The position numbers and the translations under genes are program-made. The notes beneath the pieces were generated by a model. It saw only the letters and a list, made by a program, of their open reading frames with translations. It had not been told where the DNA came from and made no database searches. From Xiphydria camelus (taxonomy: Eukaryota > Arthropoda > Insecta > Hymenoptera > Xiphydriidae), in NCBI GenBank assembly GCA_963678675.1, contig OY783201.1, forward strand, positions 2,924,001-2,988,000: a stretch of DNA of 64,000 nucleotides, read 5' to 3'. Below, piece after piece: positions 28,201-41,200 of this stretch; the stretch's first letter is position 1, and each line of letters opens with the position of its first letter.

Positions 28201-31200
28201 CGAAGCCAGTCGATCTCGGAATCATCGACGCTGGGCGCACCACGTTGCGCGTCGCTTCGTAAGCGGCACGCGCGACGACGAACGCGCGCGCTGCGCGTTA
28301 TCTCGAGGAGAATTGTTGCGGCGAGCCGAGCGGTGGAGCCGCCTGGCGATCGCTCGTCTCAACGGCGGCGGGGCGGCTCGATTATTACATGGCATTCCTC
28401 GGATGCCACAGCGAGACTCCTCTCCTCGCCTCCCTCCCGGCTGCTTGCTCTGCCTGTGCGCCATGCCTCTCCTCTCGCCGCGTTGCTAGCTCTCTCTCTC
28501 TCGCTCGTTAGAGAGCGGGGCAGACCTCCTAAGAGGCAGAGAGGCTCGCTACGCCCGCGGGACCCGAAGTAGACTCGCGCGATGTGAATGATAAACGCGT
28601 CTCCTCTCTTTTTTTTTTTTCGCCGCGCGCGTCAGCCCCTCGCGTTTTCTCCCGCTCCGTTTCACTCGTTCGCTCTACTCTCTCCGTGCGCGTTTTTCGT
28701 CCGGGCGCGTGGAAAATTCGACCGTCGCCGATGAGATCGCGAACCGTGTGTCGTTTTACACGAAGTAGAAGAATAGGAATGGGTCGCTGTCCGGACAGCG
28801 CTGGTTGAATCTGGCACCGAAAGCGATAACGGACAGAGGGGTGATTGCTTTGGCGCAGCGTCCAGTTGTCAGGGAATTCTGGAAGATGTGGAATTATCGG
28901 GAAATTATGTAGGCCGGGAATAACTCGGGGAAAGGAAAGAGTTTTCTGGAATTTTTCGAAAATACTCAAATTTAACGAATAGCTCGACTTCTAGTCTGGA
29001 GAGATTTTTAAGAATGCGTGTAGAAATCTTTAAAAAAATGTTCCATGCGTATATACGTATGTATCTAAGTTCCCTTCTGCTCTAAAAAAAAGCCATTAGA
29101 CGGGTAATGGTGTGATTTGAAAAAATTATTTTAATATTTATTCAACGAAAAATGATCGATGCATAACACTCTGTACCAGGTATTCACAGCAGTCAGGAAA
29201 AATCAACTATTTCAAAGTGGAAACCCTGGAAAAGTCAAGGAATTTCTTTTTCAAATTTTGCCAAATACCACGATACTCGATTTTGTGTAGGAATTCTATA
29301 ATCGCTGTCGAGATAGCGATCGTTACTGTCCGAAAAGCGACCATCGCTACATTTTTTCTCCCGGTCAGGGATGCGTGTCGAGAATCACCGCGACTTTTTC
29401 AGAACGAGCGCGGGTTTCTGCAAGAATTTCTCTTCGGCGACACAGGAAACACATTTCGACCCTCGATATCGTTATCCCAGAGCGGTCGCGATTCGAATCG
29501 ATCGCGACTCCGACGTCATACCCCGCGATTCTCACATCACGCGAGAGATGATCGAACCGTGACATATCCGGAAGCGGGAAACCTCTCCTACGCGCGAAGT
29601 CGACCTCAAAACGCTGTACCGAAGCTACGCGCGAGGTTTCGCTTCGCGCGCGCTCCCCCCGTCGCCTCCGCGCCCATCTCCCACCCCTCGCGCGCCGCTG
29701 CAGCGACGGGGAACGCGCGCGACTTACTTTAGGCGCGTCCACCTCGAGGCTCCTTCCCCGGCGCGTCGTCGAATCGACGGGGATAAGCAGGGCTCTGCTT
29801 ACCTCTCTCTCTCTCTCTCTCTCCCTCCTGCTCGCTCTCGCGCGCTCCCTCCCCGCTCTCTCGCTCGCTCTCCGCCACTAGAGCGTGGCACTCGAGCGCG
29901 GAGGTGGTAGTACGATTCCTCGTAAGCCGCGAAGCGGACCCATTCATAAAGAGGGGACCGTGACTAACGAGTAACGAGTAACTACGAGTGTAAGCGAACG
30001 ACAACGAGGAGCACGCTCGAACCGCGCGCGGCGTTCTCTCTCTTTCGTCTTCCTCACCGCGAACGATGACAAGTCAAACGATACGCTCGGATCTCCTCTC
30101 TCCGCGGCTCGCGCTCTTCGGCTCTCTCTCGCATTTTTCTCGGGTTCTTTCTCGCCTCGCGGCTCGTCCTTACGGGGGGACGGCTCGATCGATCAAATCG
30201 CGTTCGATCGATCGCTTTATTTCATTCTTCCTCGAGAAATCTCTCGCGTCGAATTTTCCTGTATATTTACGAGTTGGAATTTTAGACGTACAGTTTTACG
30301 GTTAGAAATGTGATTTGTGCTGGTCCGAGTAAGCGTCGACATGAACGATATTAAGAACATGTTTATTTAGAAGTTAAATGCATTGCCGTTGAATCGAGTA
30401 TATTTCATTCGACTCCAAGTGCGAATCAAAGGTAAATTCGTCCAATGCGATATACGCTTGTCTTAAATGAATATGTTCTTGGCACTATTCGCGTCGACGG
30501 TTACTTGGATTAAATTAATAACGTAAATGATTGCTCTCAGTGTATAGCAGGTCGACTTTCCATTGTACTGAAACCCTGCGTTAAGCTTAAAACATTTTAC
30601 CAATTTTAGGTTCAAAATAGGAGCTCGTAGTCTAAATAGGCCAACGGTAGGCCAAACGAAATGTAATACCAAAAGCACGAAGCTGGGGGTTGAATTTCGA
30701 CTGCGGTTTTTTTTTCACCAATATCGCCGACAGAATCACGGGAGACAACGGAAAAGCGCGATCGACGTCGCAACGAAATCGCGAATCGTCCGCGCGACGA
30801 CGACGAATAGAATCCGTCGCCCGGCGTCGCGTCGCCCCGCGCGGGGAAAAGAGCGCTGCGCGTTATCGCGAGCGATCGATCGAGCGAGCGCGCGTGCGTT
30901 CCGAGCGTCGTAAAGTGACGTCAGCGTACCAGCGCGCGCGCGGGCACACGCAGCCGCGCCGCGTCGTATATACCTAGACGTAACTACGACGCAGAATCAC
31001 GGGATGGAAAGACAAGGCCTGCGAACAGCCTTCCTAGTTCACCGCTTCCGCGTTCCGTCACGTGACCGCCGCCTCGCCTCCACGAGGATACCGCGATATC
31101 GCGCGTTGTCGGTGGTGTGGCGGCGCGGCGGGGGGGGGGGGGGGGTGAGAGGTGATAGCACTGCAATCGACTTCGCTCTGCATCGCCCGGAGGGATTAGA

Positions 31201-34200
31201 TCTCGCGTCCGAAACTTGCCGCTGTTTGGCGCGCGCGCGCGCGCAAATTCTCCCCGCAAGGTCGCGTATACGCGGCCCCTCGAAGCGGTTCGAAGTTTGA
31301 CCGCAGTCATGACGAGGGGCGGAGGAGGAGGGGGGTCCCCCGAGACCCCGGATGCACGCGGAAGCGAGCGGGTCAATGCATCGGCGCTCGCCATGCGCCG
31401 CCGTCGCCGTGTGTGGCGGATAGCTGGATTAATACGCTCGATCTCTCTCGTCCTCTATTTCTCCCTCGTTCCGGCATCAACCCCCTTCGTCGCCCTCGTT
31501 CGCTCGGTCCTACCCCATCGTCTCGACCAATGGCAAACTTGGCCGCGTCAAAAATCGAGTTAATTTTCCGGCGCGATGATTGGCGGTCGCTGGCCGAAAG
31601 CGACGGGGGCAGTGGGCCAATCCGCGCTACCTAGATGCACGCCGTTTGTGGAAGCGAAGCTCGCGCTTGATGTTGACTTCGATGTCACACGGACAAGCAC
31701 TTGATGTATCCGGCACACTTAATTGCTGCAAATTGTAGCACAGTCTGCGCTCGCCGCGTGACAGGCGCAGGGTTTGTAATGTTTGACTTGCAGCAGAGGA
31801 ATGTCAAATTTACCGGGAAAATGTGAAATCGACAGTAGAGACGGATGCAGTTTGCGTATCGAGTCATTAATTGTATGTAGAGTTTAGTTGCGTTTACAAA
31901 AATATATGTGCAACTTTGACTTTGTAAATTCAAAACATCAGTATCTTTCTTCCCGTGTATTCGATTGGTTTTCTTTCTTCATATCTCGAGAGCTCATTCA
32001 ATCGTGAACCATTTGTGGAGGATTCGCGTTTATCCAGAATTGGGAGCGAAGTTGTAGGACCGGGAGCGCTGCATAAACCAGCCGCCATTCGATATTCTCT
32101 TTCCGCTTCCGTCTACGCGCCGATCTGCATTGCGAATAACCGCGCGGTCACGCTCTGATCAACGTCTTTGAGACGGATGTACGTCATTGGCGTGTGTGTG
32201 TGAGCGCGTGTATATATATTGAAGACTTTGCTTAATGTTTCATACGAGTACCTATAAGCATCGTAACGCCTGTCTCCGTGTTGTATATAGACTCGTACGT
32301 CATATTGTATATACGATCGCTCGGTTTCGATGGATCGTTCGAGTGTCGACTACTTGGCAGCTGCAGCAACGCGCATCCTAATGCGGTAGCAGGCGTTAAT
32401 AGGTGAACCGTGTGTGGAGAGGAAGATCGCTCTTATGATACGCCGAGTGCGGGACGACGCGGCCGCCTTTTTGCACTGATGAAAAATTGAGCTGATTCGA
32501 GATGATGATTTTTTGCCGAAAATCGAAATTTTTAGTATCCATCGCTCGATTATCCTTTCTTATGTATTTTTTTCACGCTGTTTGCGAAAAGCATAGTTAT
32601 TTTGCCCATATCTCAAGAGAAATATGAAATATCGGCTACTTCATGTATGACAACTTTTTTTTCCCCGCACAAAATCATCAATAATTTGGTTTTCCCTCGA
32701 GAAATTGTCGATAGGTATATCTGTGATTTTCGAAAATACACTAGCACGAAAAAATACGTAAGATGGGAGGGTCGAGAGTTCGATTCCAGAGATTTCGATT
32801 TTCGCGAAAAATTTTGGCAAAAATCGACATTTCTGGAATCGATCGCTCGACCACCTTATCTTGCGCGTTTTTGCGCGCTGATTACGAAAGACACTGCTAT
32901 TTGGTCCGTATTTCAAAGGAAATATGAGATCAGTTATTTTCCCCCAAAAAATCATCGATAACGCGATGATCTCTTCGAGAGTCCCTCAACAAATCCATAA
33001 TTTTCGAAGTCAGCACGAATATAAAAAACACTCAATGAGATGGTCGAAAGTTCACAGTGTACCCCTAACCCGTCAGACGATATACCGGAAAACGGAAATA
33101 CTTCGGCCACACTTCGCTCTGCATCGCATTTACAGCCGTTCCTTCGTTTCACGAGAGACGCCCGAAATATCCCAGTGCGAGATACTCCGCTCTGCATGCT
33201 ACATGCCTATACCTCTACACACATATCTCTCATTATCGCAGCGCGATGCCTTGAATGAAAACTCCACAATTAAATCGGGACGAGTCCGCTTCGTCGAACG
33301 ACGTATCGCTCGACGCGCTGTAGGGTATGTAAAACAGAGAGAGAGACGGAGAGCGAACGACGTCGTAGCGCGGTAAAGATATTATTCCAGGGGACAAAGT
33401 ACAGTTGGCATTTGATAGCGCGATAAGGAGGGGGAAGGGAACTGAGTGAGACGACGACGACTCGCTTGTGGCGAGACGAGCAACGGCAGCAGCAGCAACG
33501 GCGTGCTGTGGAGAGGAGCGAGAGAGAGAGAGAGGGGGGGGGAATGTTTCGATAACGCGAGGTTTATTCAGCGCGAGAGCGTCCAAGGGTCCCATTAATC
33601 AAATCCTCCGAGAATGGACGCGCTTCTCTCTTATGAATGCAACGCGTGAATACGGGCGGCGCGCGCGAGAGCGGCGTTGACCGCGCGCTATCGCTCGCGC
33701 GCAACCGACGCTTCGATAACGGAGGATGTTGTAACTACCGCGGAGGCCGAGTGCGATTACGCGTCCCATAATGCGGTTTCGTGGTCCTGACCGTGGTGCC
33801 GTGAGCGGCGGGCAACTGCGCGGCGATTCCCGCCGACTGCGGTGGATGTGACGTCGGGGGTTGGGGAGGGGGAGGTTGGAGATCGACGTCAGAGGGCACG
33901 GCGTTGTGGGTTCTAATATTTCGTCGCGGGATACGCGCGCGTGTTTGTCTTCCATGGAACAAATGGGAGCGGGTATCAAGGATGATTGGTTAACATTTTT
34001 TTAAGTAAGTAATCAGAATTGGCGCACCACTGGATCGGATCGGTTTTAATTCCGGGGGGGGGGGGGGATTATGCCGGGGATATTTTTACTCGGGAACGAA
34101 ATCGGTGCAGCGAGAGAGAAAGAGAGAGAGAGAGCAGGCGGAAGAAAATGATTTCGCAGTCTCAGCAAGACTAGGTTTTACCGAGAACGTTTTGCTGTCG

Positions 34201-37200
34201 CGACAAAAATATCATCTCTGGCAGCAAAAGATGCGTCTGATAATAGCAAATATAACTGCGAACGCAGTGAAGTTTTTTGTCGGTAAGAATGTTTGCTATC
34301 CCAGCTAATATTCGTACTACTATCAGCCATATCTTTCGCTGCCACGTATACCTAATATTTTTGTCGCGATGGCAACAGGTTTTCAGCAAAATCCAGCTTT
34401 GCCGTGGCTGCAAAATCACTTTTTCTCGCGTAAAGAGCGAGCGAGAAGACGCGATCGCGCCTTTCCGAATACGATCTCCGTCCATTCGTCATCCTGCGTG
34501 GCTTTCATCCACCCCCGCGCCTCCCTCCGATGGTCACAGCGAGAAAAAAAAAATCTACCGGTCGCTGGAGACGCACGCGAAGCCAAAGAGGAATTTCGCC
34601 TCGCGCCGTCCGCCGCGCGGTTCCCGCGCAATTAGCGCTTCAATTTAACATGGTCGTTTTATCTCGCCAACAAGTTAATCCATATAAATAGCCCGCGCCA
34701 CGGTTATATTTAAGCTTGACCCCCGGTCGCCGTTTTAATTTAAATAACTCCCAAGGGACGGAGGTGGAAGTGAAATTGCCGAGACGCCAGCGCGAGGCTC
34801 TCTCGTTAAAACGGAGCAAACTTCAGAGTCGTATTCGGGGTCGTCGTAAAATCTCATTCGGCTCGGGAGATTTCTCGCAGAATTGAATTTGCCTCCGAAT
34901 TTTAGCGCGCGACGTGCCTTTTTTTTTTTAACGAAGGCATCGGCGAGGAGATTATTAATGCGAGTGAGATGCAATCGCGCGATTTTGCGAGAAGGACGAA
35001 GCGAGGGAGGGACACGAGACGTCCGGCGCGCTGGGAAAGGTCAAATAAATGTTTTTCGAATCTAGAACGTGATCTTATAAATTGTTGAGAATACACCGAG
35101 GAAACGGCTTATTTGTGGTTAACAGATGTTTGTTTAAATATGCCGAAATAAATATTTTATCGGTTCCGGCAAATATTCATTAACTATTGCGATATTTGTT
35201 TGGTACAATTTGATCCTCTGAGGCAATGGTTTGAATGAAATCAACATTTTAATAATCGGGATATATTTTCTTGCCCCAACGAAATATTTATTTCGCCGCA
35301 TTTTGAACTACATTTATCAATCATTAATTAACTATCTTCTCGGTGTACAGATTCTTGTGATCGGAGAATATATATTCTCTAGTCAAAAATACCCCGTCGT
35401 GGGAACAAGGAATTCTTTAGACGCAGCGGTTCTATCCGGAAGCCAAGAGTAGTAATACTCGTAACTCTGATGACAATGGCCGCGAAAACCTAAGATATTA
35501 AATTTTGTATAAATTTTTTCTACGCAAAAGAAACAATTACTCGAGCCTATCACATATCTCCTTGCGCGAAGGAAGTGACGGCTTGATCCTGAAATTACAT
35601 CATGTTTTTGGCACGAGCAATCATTTCTCTCAGTGCGGAAGGAAAGGAGTCCTTAATTAATGCACGCGCACAACGACGCGCGTTCGTTGCGCAGGCATGT
35701 ACCGACACGGGTGCGCAAGCAATCGGGGCGAGACTCTCGCGCGTTCCAAAGGCTTTCTCTTTCGCGGCCCGTCTTTGTTTAACCCAAATCTCTCGGGAGA
35801 GGCCGCAAATAGTAAATAACGAATCGACCGAAATTCCTGCGCGCGGATGCGCGTATTTCGAGTCGGCGCGCCGTCGCGACCGATCGCGGGAGGCGGCGCG
35901 CGACGGACTTGGGCCCTTTCGCGTCCGAGTCGACGGAATTGTAGGTTAGCCCGAGTTAATCTCAGGGCCCGGCCAACAATAAAAGCGGGGGCTGCCCTTA
36001 CATTCCTGGCCTATGTGTCGCCCGCTATTTTAAGCCTCGCTCTTAATAAACTTCCCACCGTCTTAATTAGACTATAACTTTTTCTCGGTCTCTCTCTCTC
36101 TCTCTCCCCCTCCGTCCGTCTCTCTTACTATACAGCCGTACGAGCTATGCGGCCGAGAGAAACGCTCTCGCTCTCGCGCGCGGTCGTCGATCGAGGGAGT
36201 TTCCCGTTGTCTCGAAATCGTCTGCAGGCCTAATGAGGCGAAGCGGATCGATCGGGCATCTCGCTTCGTGATGCTCGATCAGTGGGAAGGGGTGTGAGGG
36301 TTACGGAAAATTGTCGACGCCGCGCGTTGAGAGGAATAACTTGGCTGAAATGACAAAACGCGTCTGATTAAACGAGCTAACCGAGATACCAGTAAGTCGA
36401 AGCAAATGTTTAGTTGCACGGAGAAAAAGACTTGATTGGATTTACCTACTGAAAATTACTCGCGTGGGTCGCAAGTAAATATTTATTCATATCAATGAAA
36501 TTTGTAATATATCAGTCAAATATTTCTTCCTTGCAATCGTGTGGAATAGTACCTACATATGTGATCGCAAGGGAGAAAAATTTAATTATTATATAATAAT
36601 ATGAAAAAAGGTCTGATTGACGTAAACGAATTAGTTGCGGCGACCCCGCAAGTAATTTTTAGTAGATCCAATTAATTCTTTTTCTCTGTGTGTTTTAACT
36701 AAGTGTACGTTTAGTTATTCTAACCAAGCAGAGATGGAGAGAGAGAGAGAGAGGATCCATATTTCGCTGAACGATTTGCTTGTGGTTTCCAGGATTTTGT
36801 TTAAATTGACCAGGTTATTTCTCTCAGCGCGGCAGGAACGTTTTATCATCTCTCGTCGGAAGAGACCCTTTCCCTCCCTCCCTTCTCGTTTATCCCTCTC
36901 ATTTCTAGTTTCTCGCTCGTAATCCGCCTCTTTCTCCGCCTCCCTCCGTCTTCCTCTCCGTATTCCTCTCTCTCTATCCGGTATCGCGGAGAATACAGCC
37001 GATCGTCTCGATTAAACGGGAACGAACGCCGTAACGCGCCTATTCCTCTCTCGCCCCTCTTCGTCCCTCCCTCCGCGCTTTCCCAATATCCTCCGACGCA
37101 TTTCCAGCCATCCCGAGAACGAGTGCGCCCCGTGCGCGCCTCTATCCCATTATGTCTCCGTCCGAGTGGAACGCCGGGAGAGCCGCGCGCACCCACGCTT

Positions 37201-38239
37201 TCATCGTCGGCTTCTTTTCTGTCTCTGGGGCGCATTGAGAAAGGAAAGTTTATTCATAAACCCCTACGATGTGACGTAGGCTGCAGAGGTGTACAAAGTG
37301 AAGTGCCCCTCCTCACCCCGCCACCCTTTCCCGCCCGCTCCGCCGCCCTCGCTTCCCCATTCAGCGACGCGACGCGTACGCCACGCTCGCTTCGCGTCGT
37401 TTAACTCTCTCGATTCACCCTTCGATTCTCGCCCGCGCTCGCGACGTCTCGAGACCCGCCGCGCCTGTATTATCTTCCGCGCCGACGCCGGAAGTGAGAT
37501 TACGCGCGAGAAAAATAAAATTCCCCGCGTCCAATCGTCGGACCGAGAGCGCATAGCATCGCTCGCCTTACGCGCGCGGGTATAATCGATCACATTTCCG
37601 CTGCGGTATCCACAAAACGACCCTTCCCAACCGACTGCGCTACGGATACACACGTACACCCACACGCGGCCGCTCGTCGTACATCGACTTTCTCCCATTT
37701 CCCACCTCGTCCTACCCGTCCACCACCAGCGCGCGCGGTCTGCTCGCACGAATCACGCGAGCGCGCGAGAGCGCCGCACACGCTACTCGCCTCCCTCGGA
37801 CCCCCTCCCCGTCGCGCCGCGCGTTACGTTGACCCTACGCCCTCTAATTTTTTCCGCGCGCCCCTCTCGCGTGCACGACGCTCGTACGATGACGCGTGAG
37901 ATTCATTCTTGGTGCATTTCTACTACACCCCGTGCACACACACACACACACACCCCCGCGCCAGCACGCCGCACAGCCTGCTCTCCACGCGCGCTGTGCG
38001 CCGCAATCGCGGCGAGACGTAGTACGTACGTGTATGCGCGGAGAGAAGGAGCGCGCGTACGTAGGTCGTGCGTGTTCACCGCGCTTCGGCCGCACGCTGC
38101 AATCAATGAATGACTGCGTCGGACGCGGCGCGCGCGCAGTGACCGTGATGACTTTTCTTATCTTCCCAGCGCTCGTCCCCCCTTGACTCTCTCCCTCTCT
38201 CCGCTTCCTCTCCCTTCCCATCCCCCCATCGCGCCCCAC

Positions 38240-38276
<37 letters not shown>

Positions 38277-41200
38277 GCTCTCCCCCTTACCAACCGGCAT
38301 ATATACACATTACGCGACGCGTACGATGCGTACGCTGGTTCATGGCGACGCACTATCGATCGCGGGCGTCGGCGTCGCAGCCGCGCGGTGGCGCCCTCGT
38401 CGCGCGGCCGGCGACGGCGCTCCGGACGATCTCCCCGCGCCCTCTCCACCCCTCGGTCACCGCGACGGGGGGGCAGACCAATCGCGCCCCGGTGGTGGCG
38501 GTCGCCCGCGGCGCGTGCGAGACCTCGCCTATGCGAGGAGCGGCGGAGAGAACGTCTGCACGGTGCGCGCGGAGCGAGAGGCTCCCGTTTTCGCGCTCCG
38601 TCTCTTCGCGTCGCGAATAACCGCCCGGCTTTAGTGCGCGTCGCGATCTTTCACGCGCCACGTCCCGCGCGAGTTCGCGGCGATCGCGTCGGTGCGTCGC
38701 GACGGCCGGTGGGCGCGCTCCCCGGACGGATGTCGACGGATGCGAAACGCGCGCGTGGGAACGTCGCGGCGCGGGCTCGGTCAACGGGGGAAGACGTCGG
38801 CGGATCGCGCGTCTCACCCCGTGCGGAATTTTCGCTCGGGACGGCGTGCTCGCGGTGGCACGGCGCCGCGACCTTGACGGAGGAGAGGAGCACTCCGTCG
38901 AGGGTGGACGAGCGACGGAGGGAATGGATATTGCCGTGAGAGGGGGAGGGAGGGAGAGAGAGAGAGAAAGAGGAATCGACGCGTTTCGCGGAAATTGTGA
39001 ACATATTGGTGCGCGCATCGGGAGATCGTTGCGCGTCGCGTATAGTATGTGTACGAGTGGAAATGAAAAACGTGAAGCAAAAGGGCAGGGGGGAGGCGGG
39101 AGGAGGAGAAGAATGTACAGCGCTGCCGTGCCGCGGGAGAAATCGATGCACTACCCCGTGCGAGGAATTCTTTCGGAGTCGTCGAGGAGAAACGCGAATC
39201 GGAGGCGGCGTGCGCGAGGAAAGGTGGAAGAGCGTGAAAAGCGAGGGGGAACGGGTACAGCGGACCCCTGCTGGAAAGTTCCGGCGAAAGGTGAACGACA
39301 CCCGGTGGTTCGCCGCGATGAAAATCGCGGCCGCGGCGCGTCGTCCTCGAGCGAGGGAAACGAAGGGCGGGCCGAGACACGAGATTCTGTATGTTTTTCC
39401 TACGTTTTTCCCCTCCGGGAACAATTGTCAGCGGAAACGCGAGTCGCGGGGCACGTCGACCTCGGAGTGACCGCGTTAACCTCGCGAGAAGCGGCGGGAG
39501 GTGGGAGAATTCGGGCAACGTGCTCTCCTCGCCTGCGTACGCGGAAGCCGGGGAAAATGTGGGAAATCCCGATGGACATTTTGACAACGCGCAATTTTCC
39601 TTCGATCGCTCGTCCCCTTTGGCGTATTCATTTTTCCTCGAATTTATCGAATTTTCGGCGGCTAAAGTACACTGTTCTCCCGGATGACGCAATCGTCGCG
39701 TTCCTCCCTACGCGATTCGGCTTTTATCGCGTTACGAGGATTCCTGGAAGTCGATGTCGGGTCGATCATCGTCCGTTGGAAGTTCCCCTCGCGGCGGCAG
39801 TTGAAGAGAAAACTGTGTATCAAGCGCGACGAAAACATTCCCAGAAATCGCAGCGATCGAAATAACATCTGACAAATTTTAAAAAAAACCCGAGCGGTGT
39901 GATGAAAACTCACAGCTTGGAATACAATATTCGCGTCTTTAAAAAAAAAGGGATTCCCCTTCGACGCAGCGTCTACGTCGCGTGCCGGGCCTCCGCGTAT
40001 GTCATGTGCATTCTCGTTCGCATCGTCCGTGTGGTGCCTCTCGCGGGGTGCAAGTGCGTGGGATCCGCGTATCGTCCGCGACATGGCGGACGCGAGGACT
40101 CGCGTTCTCCGAAATCGGTTGTGAACCCTCGCCGCGTCTCGTCGATCATGTGGATACCTGAAGAACTCGTCCGGGACACCCCTCGGCGATTGCGGAAGGT
40201 AAGGACAAAAAGTAGCGCGGCGGAGGGGTGGGGGAAATATTTTCGTCGCATGCCGTATAAATAACTCGGGTCAAAAGTGCGTAGATAAAGGAGATAATCG
40301 CGGCCGAAGTCGTTCGGATGTGTTTTCTTTATTCAAAAAATTGCGTTCTGAAAGGCAACGTACTACGTGGCGCTGAAGATGACGTCTTTTCGCATTCTAT
40401 CACCGATCCTTTTTTTCTCTCTCTCGCCGGTATATCTCGATTCGTCATGAGCGAACGCGGCGACGGTTATACGCGTACGCGCGAATGCACGCGGGGTGTA
40501 CGGGGGGGGGGGGGGGGTAGCGCGCCGCGTTTCGCGTCGTCATCGCCCCGCGCCCCACCGCGCATAAAAATTCCTACTCGAAATTCGAGGAGCGCGCAGT
40601 GACTGTTACGCGCGTACATCGTCCACTGCACCGCGCCGAAAACTCGATCTGCGGATCTCGTTGGACGGGTCGACGCCGTCGTGGCCCCTCTCTTTTTTTT
40701 TCGCATCCCCCAAAGCGCGTTCTTTGAAAGCTCTCGCCGTTGCAGCGTAACGTGCGCTTCGCGACCGGTAAAAGTGCGAGAGTCGTTGCACCGCGGTGCG
40801 AGTCGACGGCGCGGCGCGGCGGGGAATTGCATGGCGAGCGATGGCAGTGTCTGTAAAAATATCGAATGGACTGACGAACGAATCGCGCGAGAATCGGTAC
40901 TCGGAGACAAAAAATAGCGGTGGTCGCTATCCGAAAAGCGCTGGTTAAACCAAACGACGAAAGCAATAATGAATGCACTGAGAAAAAGATGTGGTAAATT
41001 CGACTAAATTAGCCGTTACGGGAGGGAGAACGCAGACAGTTGCTTTAAATACTTTAGATATTTTTCTTCTGTGCACGAAAAAAACTAGCAATTTTTACAG
41101 CTTCATCCAGTAGCGCCGAGACTCGAGCTCGTTCTCGATAATCAATACAGAACATTTTTATTCACCATTGTACGTAGAACAGTTCCTTCGTACAGATTCT

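Larger units (their letters stand above)
25478..32500. other. CpG-rich intron tract with microsatellites, no recognised gene
   Basis: Dense CpG, Arg/Ser-rich open frames on both strands and simple repeats, peaking at 27.1-28.6, 29.4-30.1 and 30.7-31.65 kb. The frames show no shared exon structure and no known domain. Short pieces near 26150-26190 and 29200-29270 share the words CTGGAAAA-AGTCA-GGAATTTCTT and look like fragments of one dispersed repeat. Confidence 0.5.
37000..40900. other. Strongly CpG-rich intron block, no recognised gene
   Basis: The most GC-rich part of the window, with open frames up to 339 codons on the plus strand (38846-39865) and 292 on the minus strand (39692-38814) that overlap each other. 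Overlap in several frames, Arg/Ser/Pro-rich translation and lack of domains point to stop-poor GC-rich DNA. An internal promoter or CpG island of PPP4R1 is possible. Confidence 0.45.

Noticed and set aside
38846..39865. Open frame of 339 codons on the plus strand, overlapping a 292-codon minus-strand frame
   Set aside because: It lies in very GC-rich DNA where several frames on both strands stay open. Translations are Arg/Ser/Gly-rich with no recognisable domain, and no splice or promoter context supports it.
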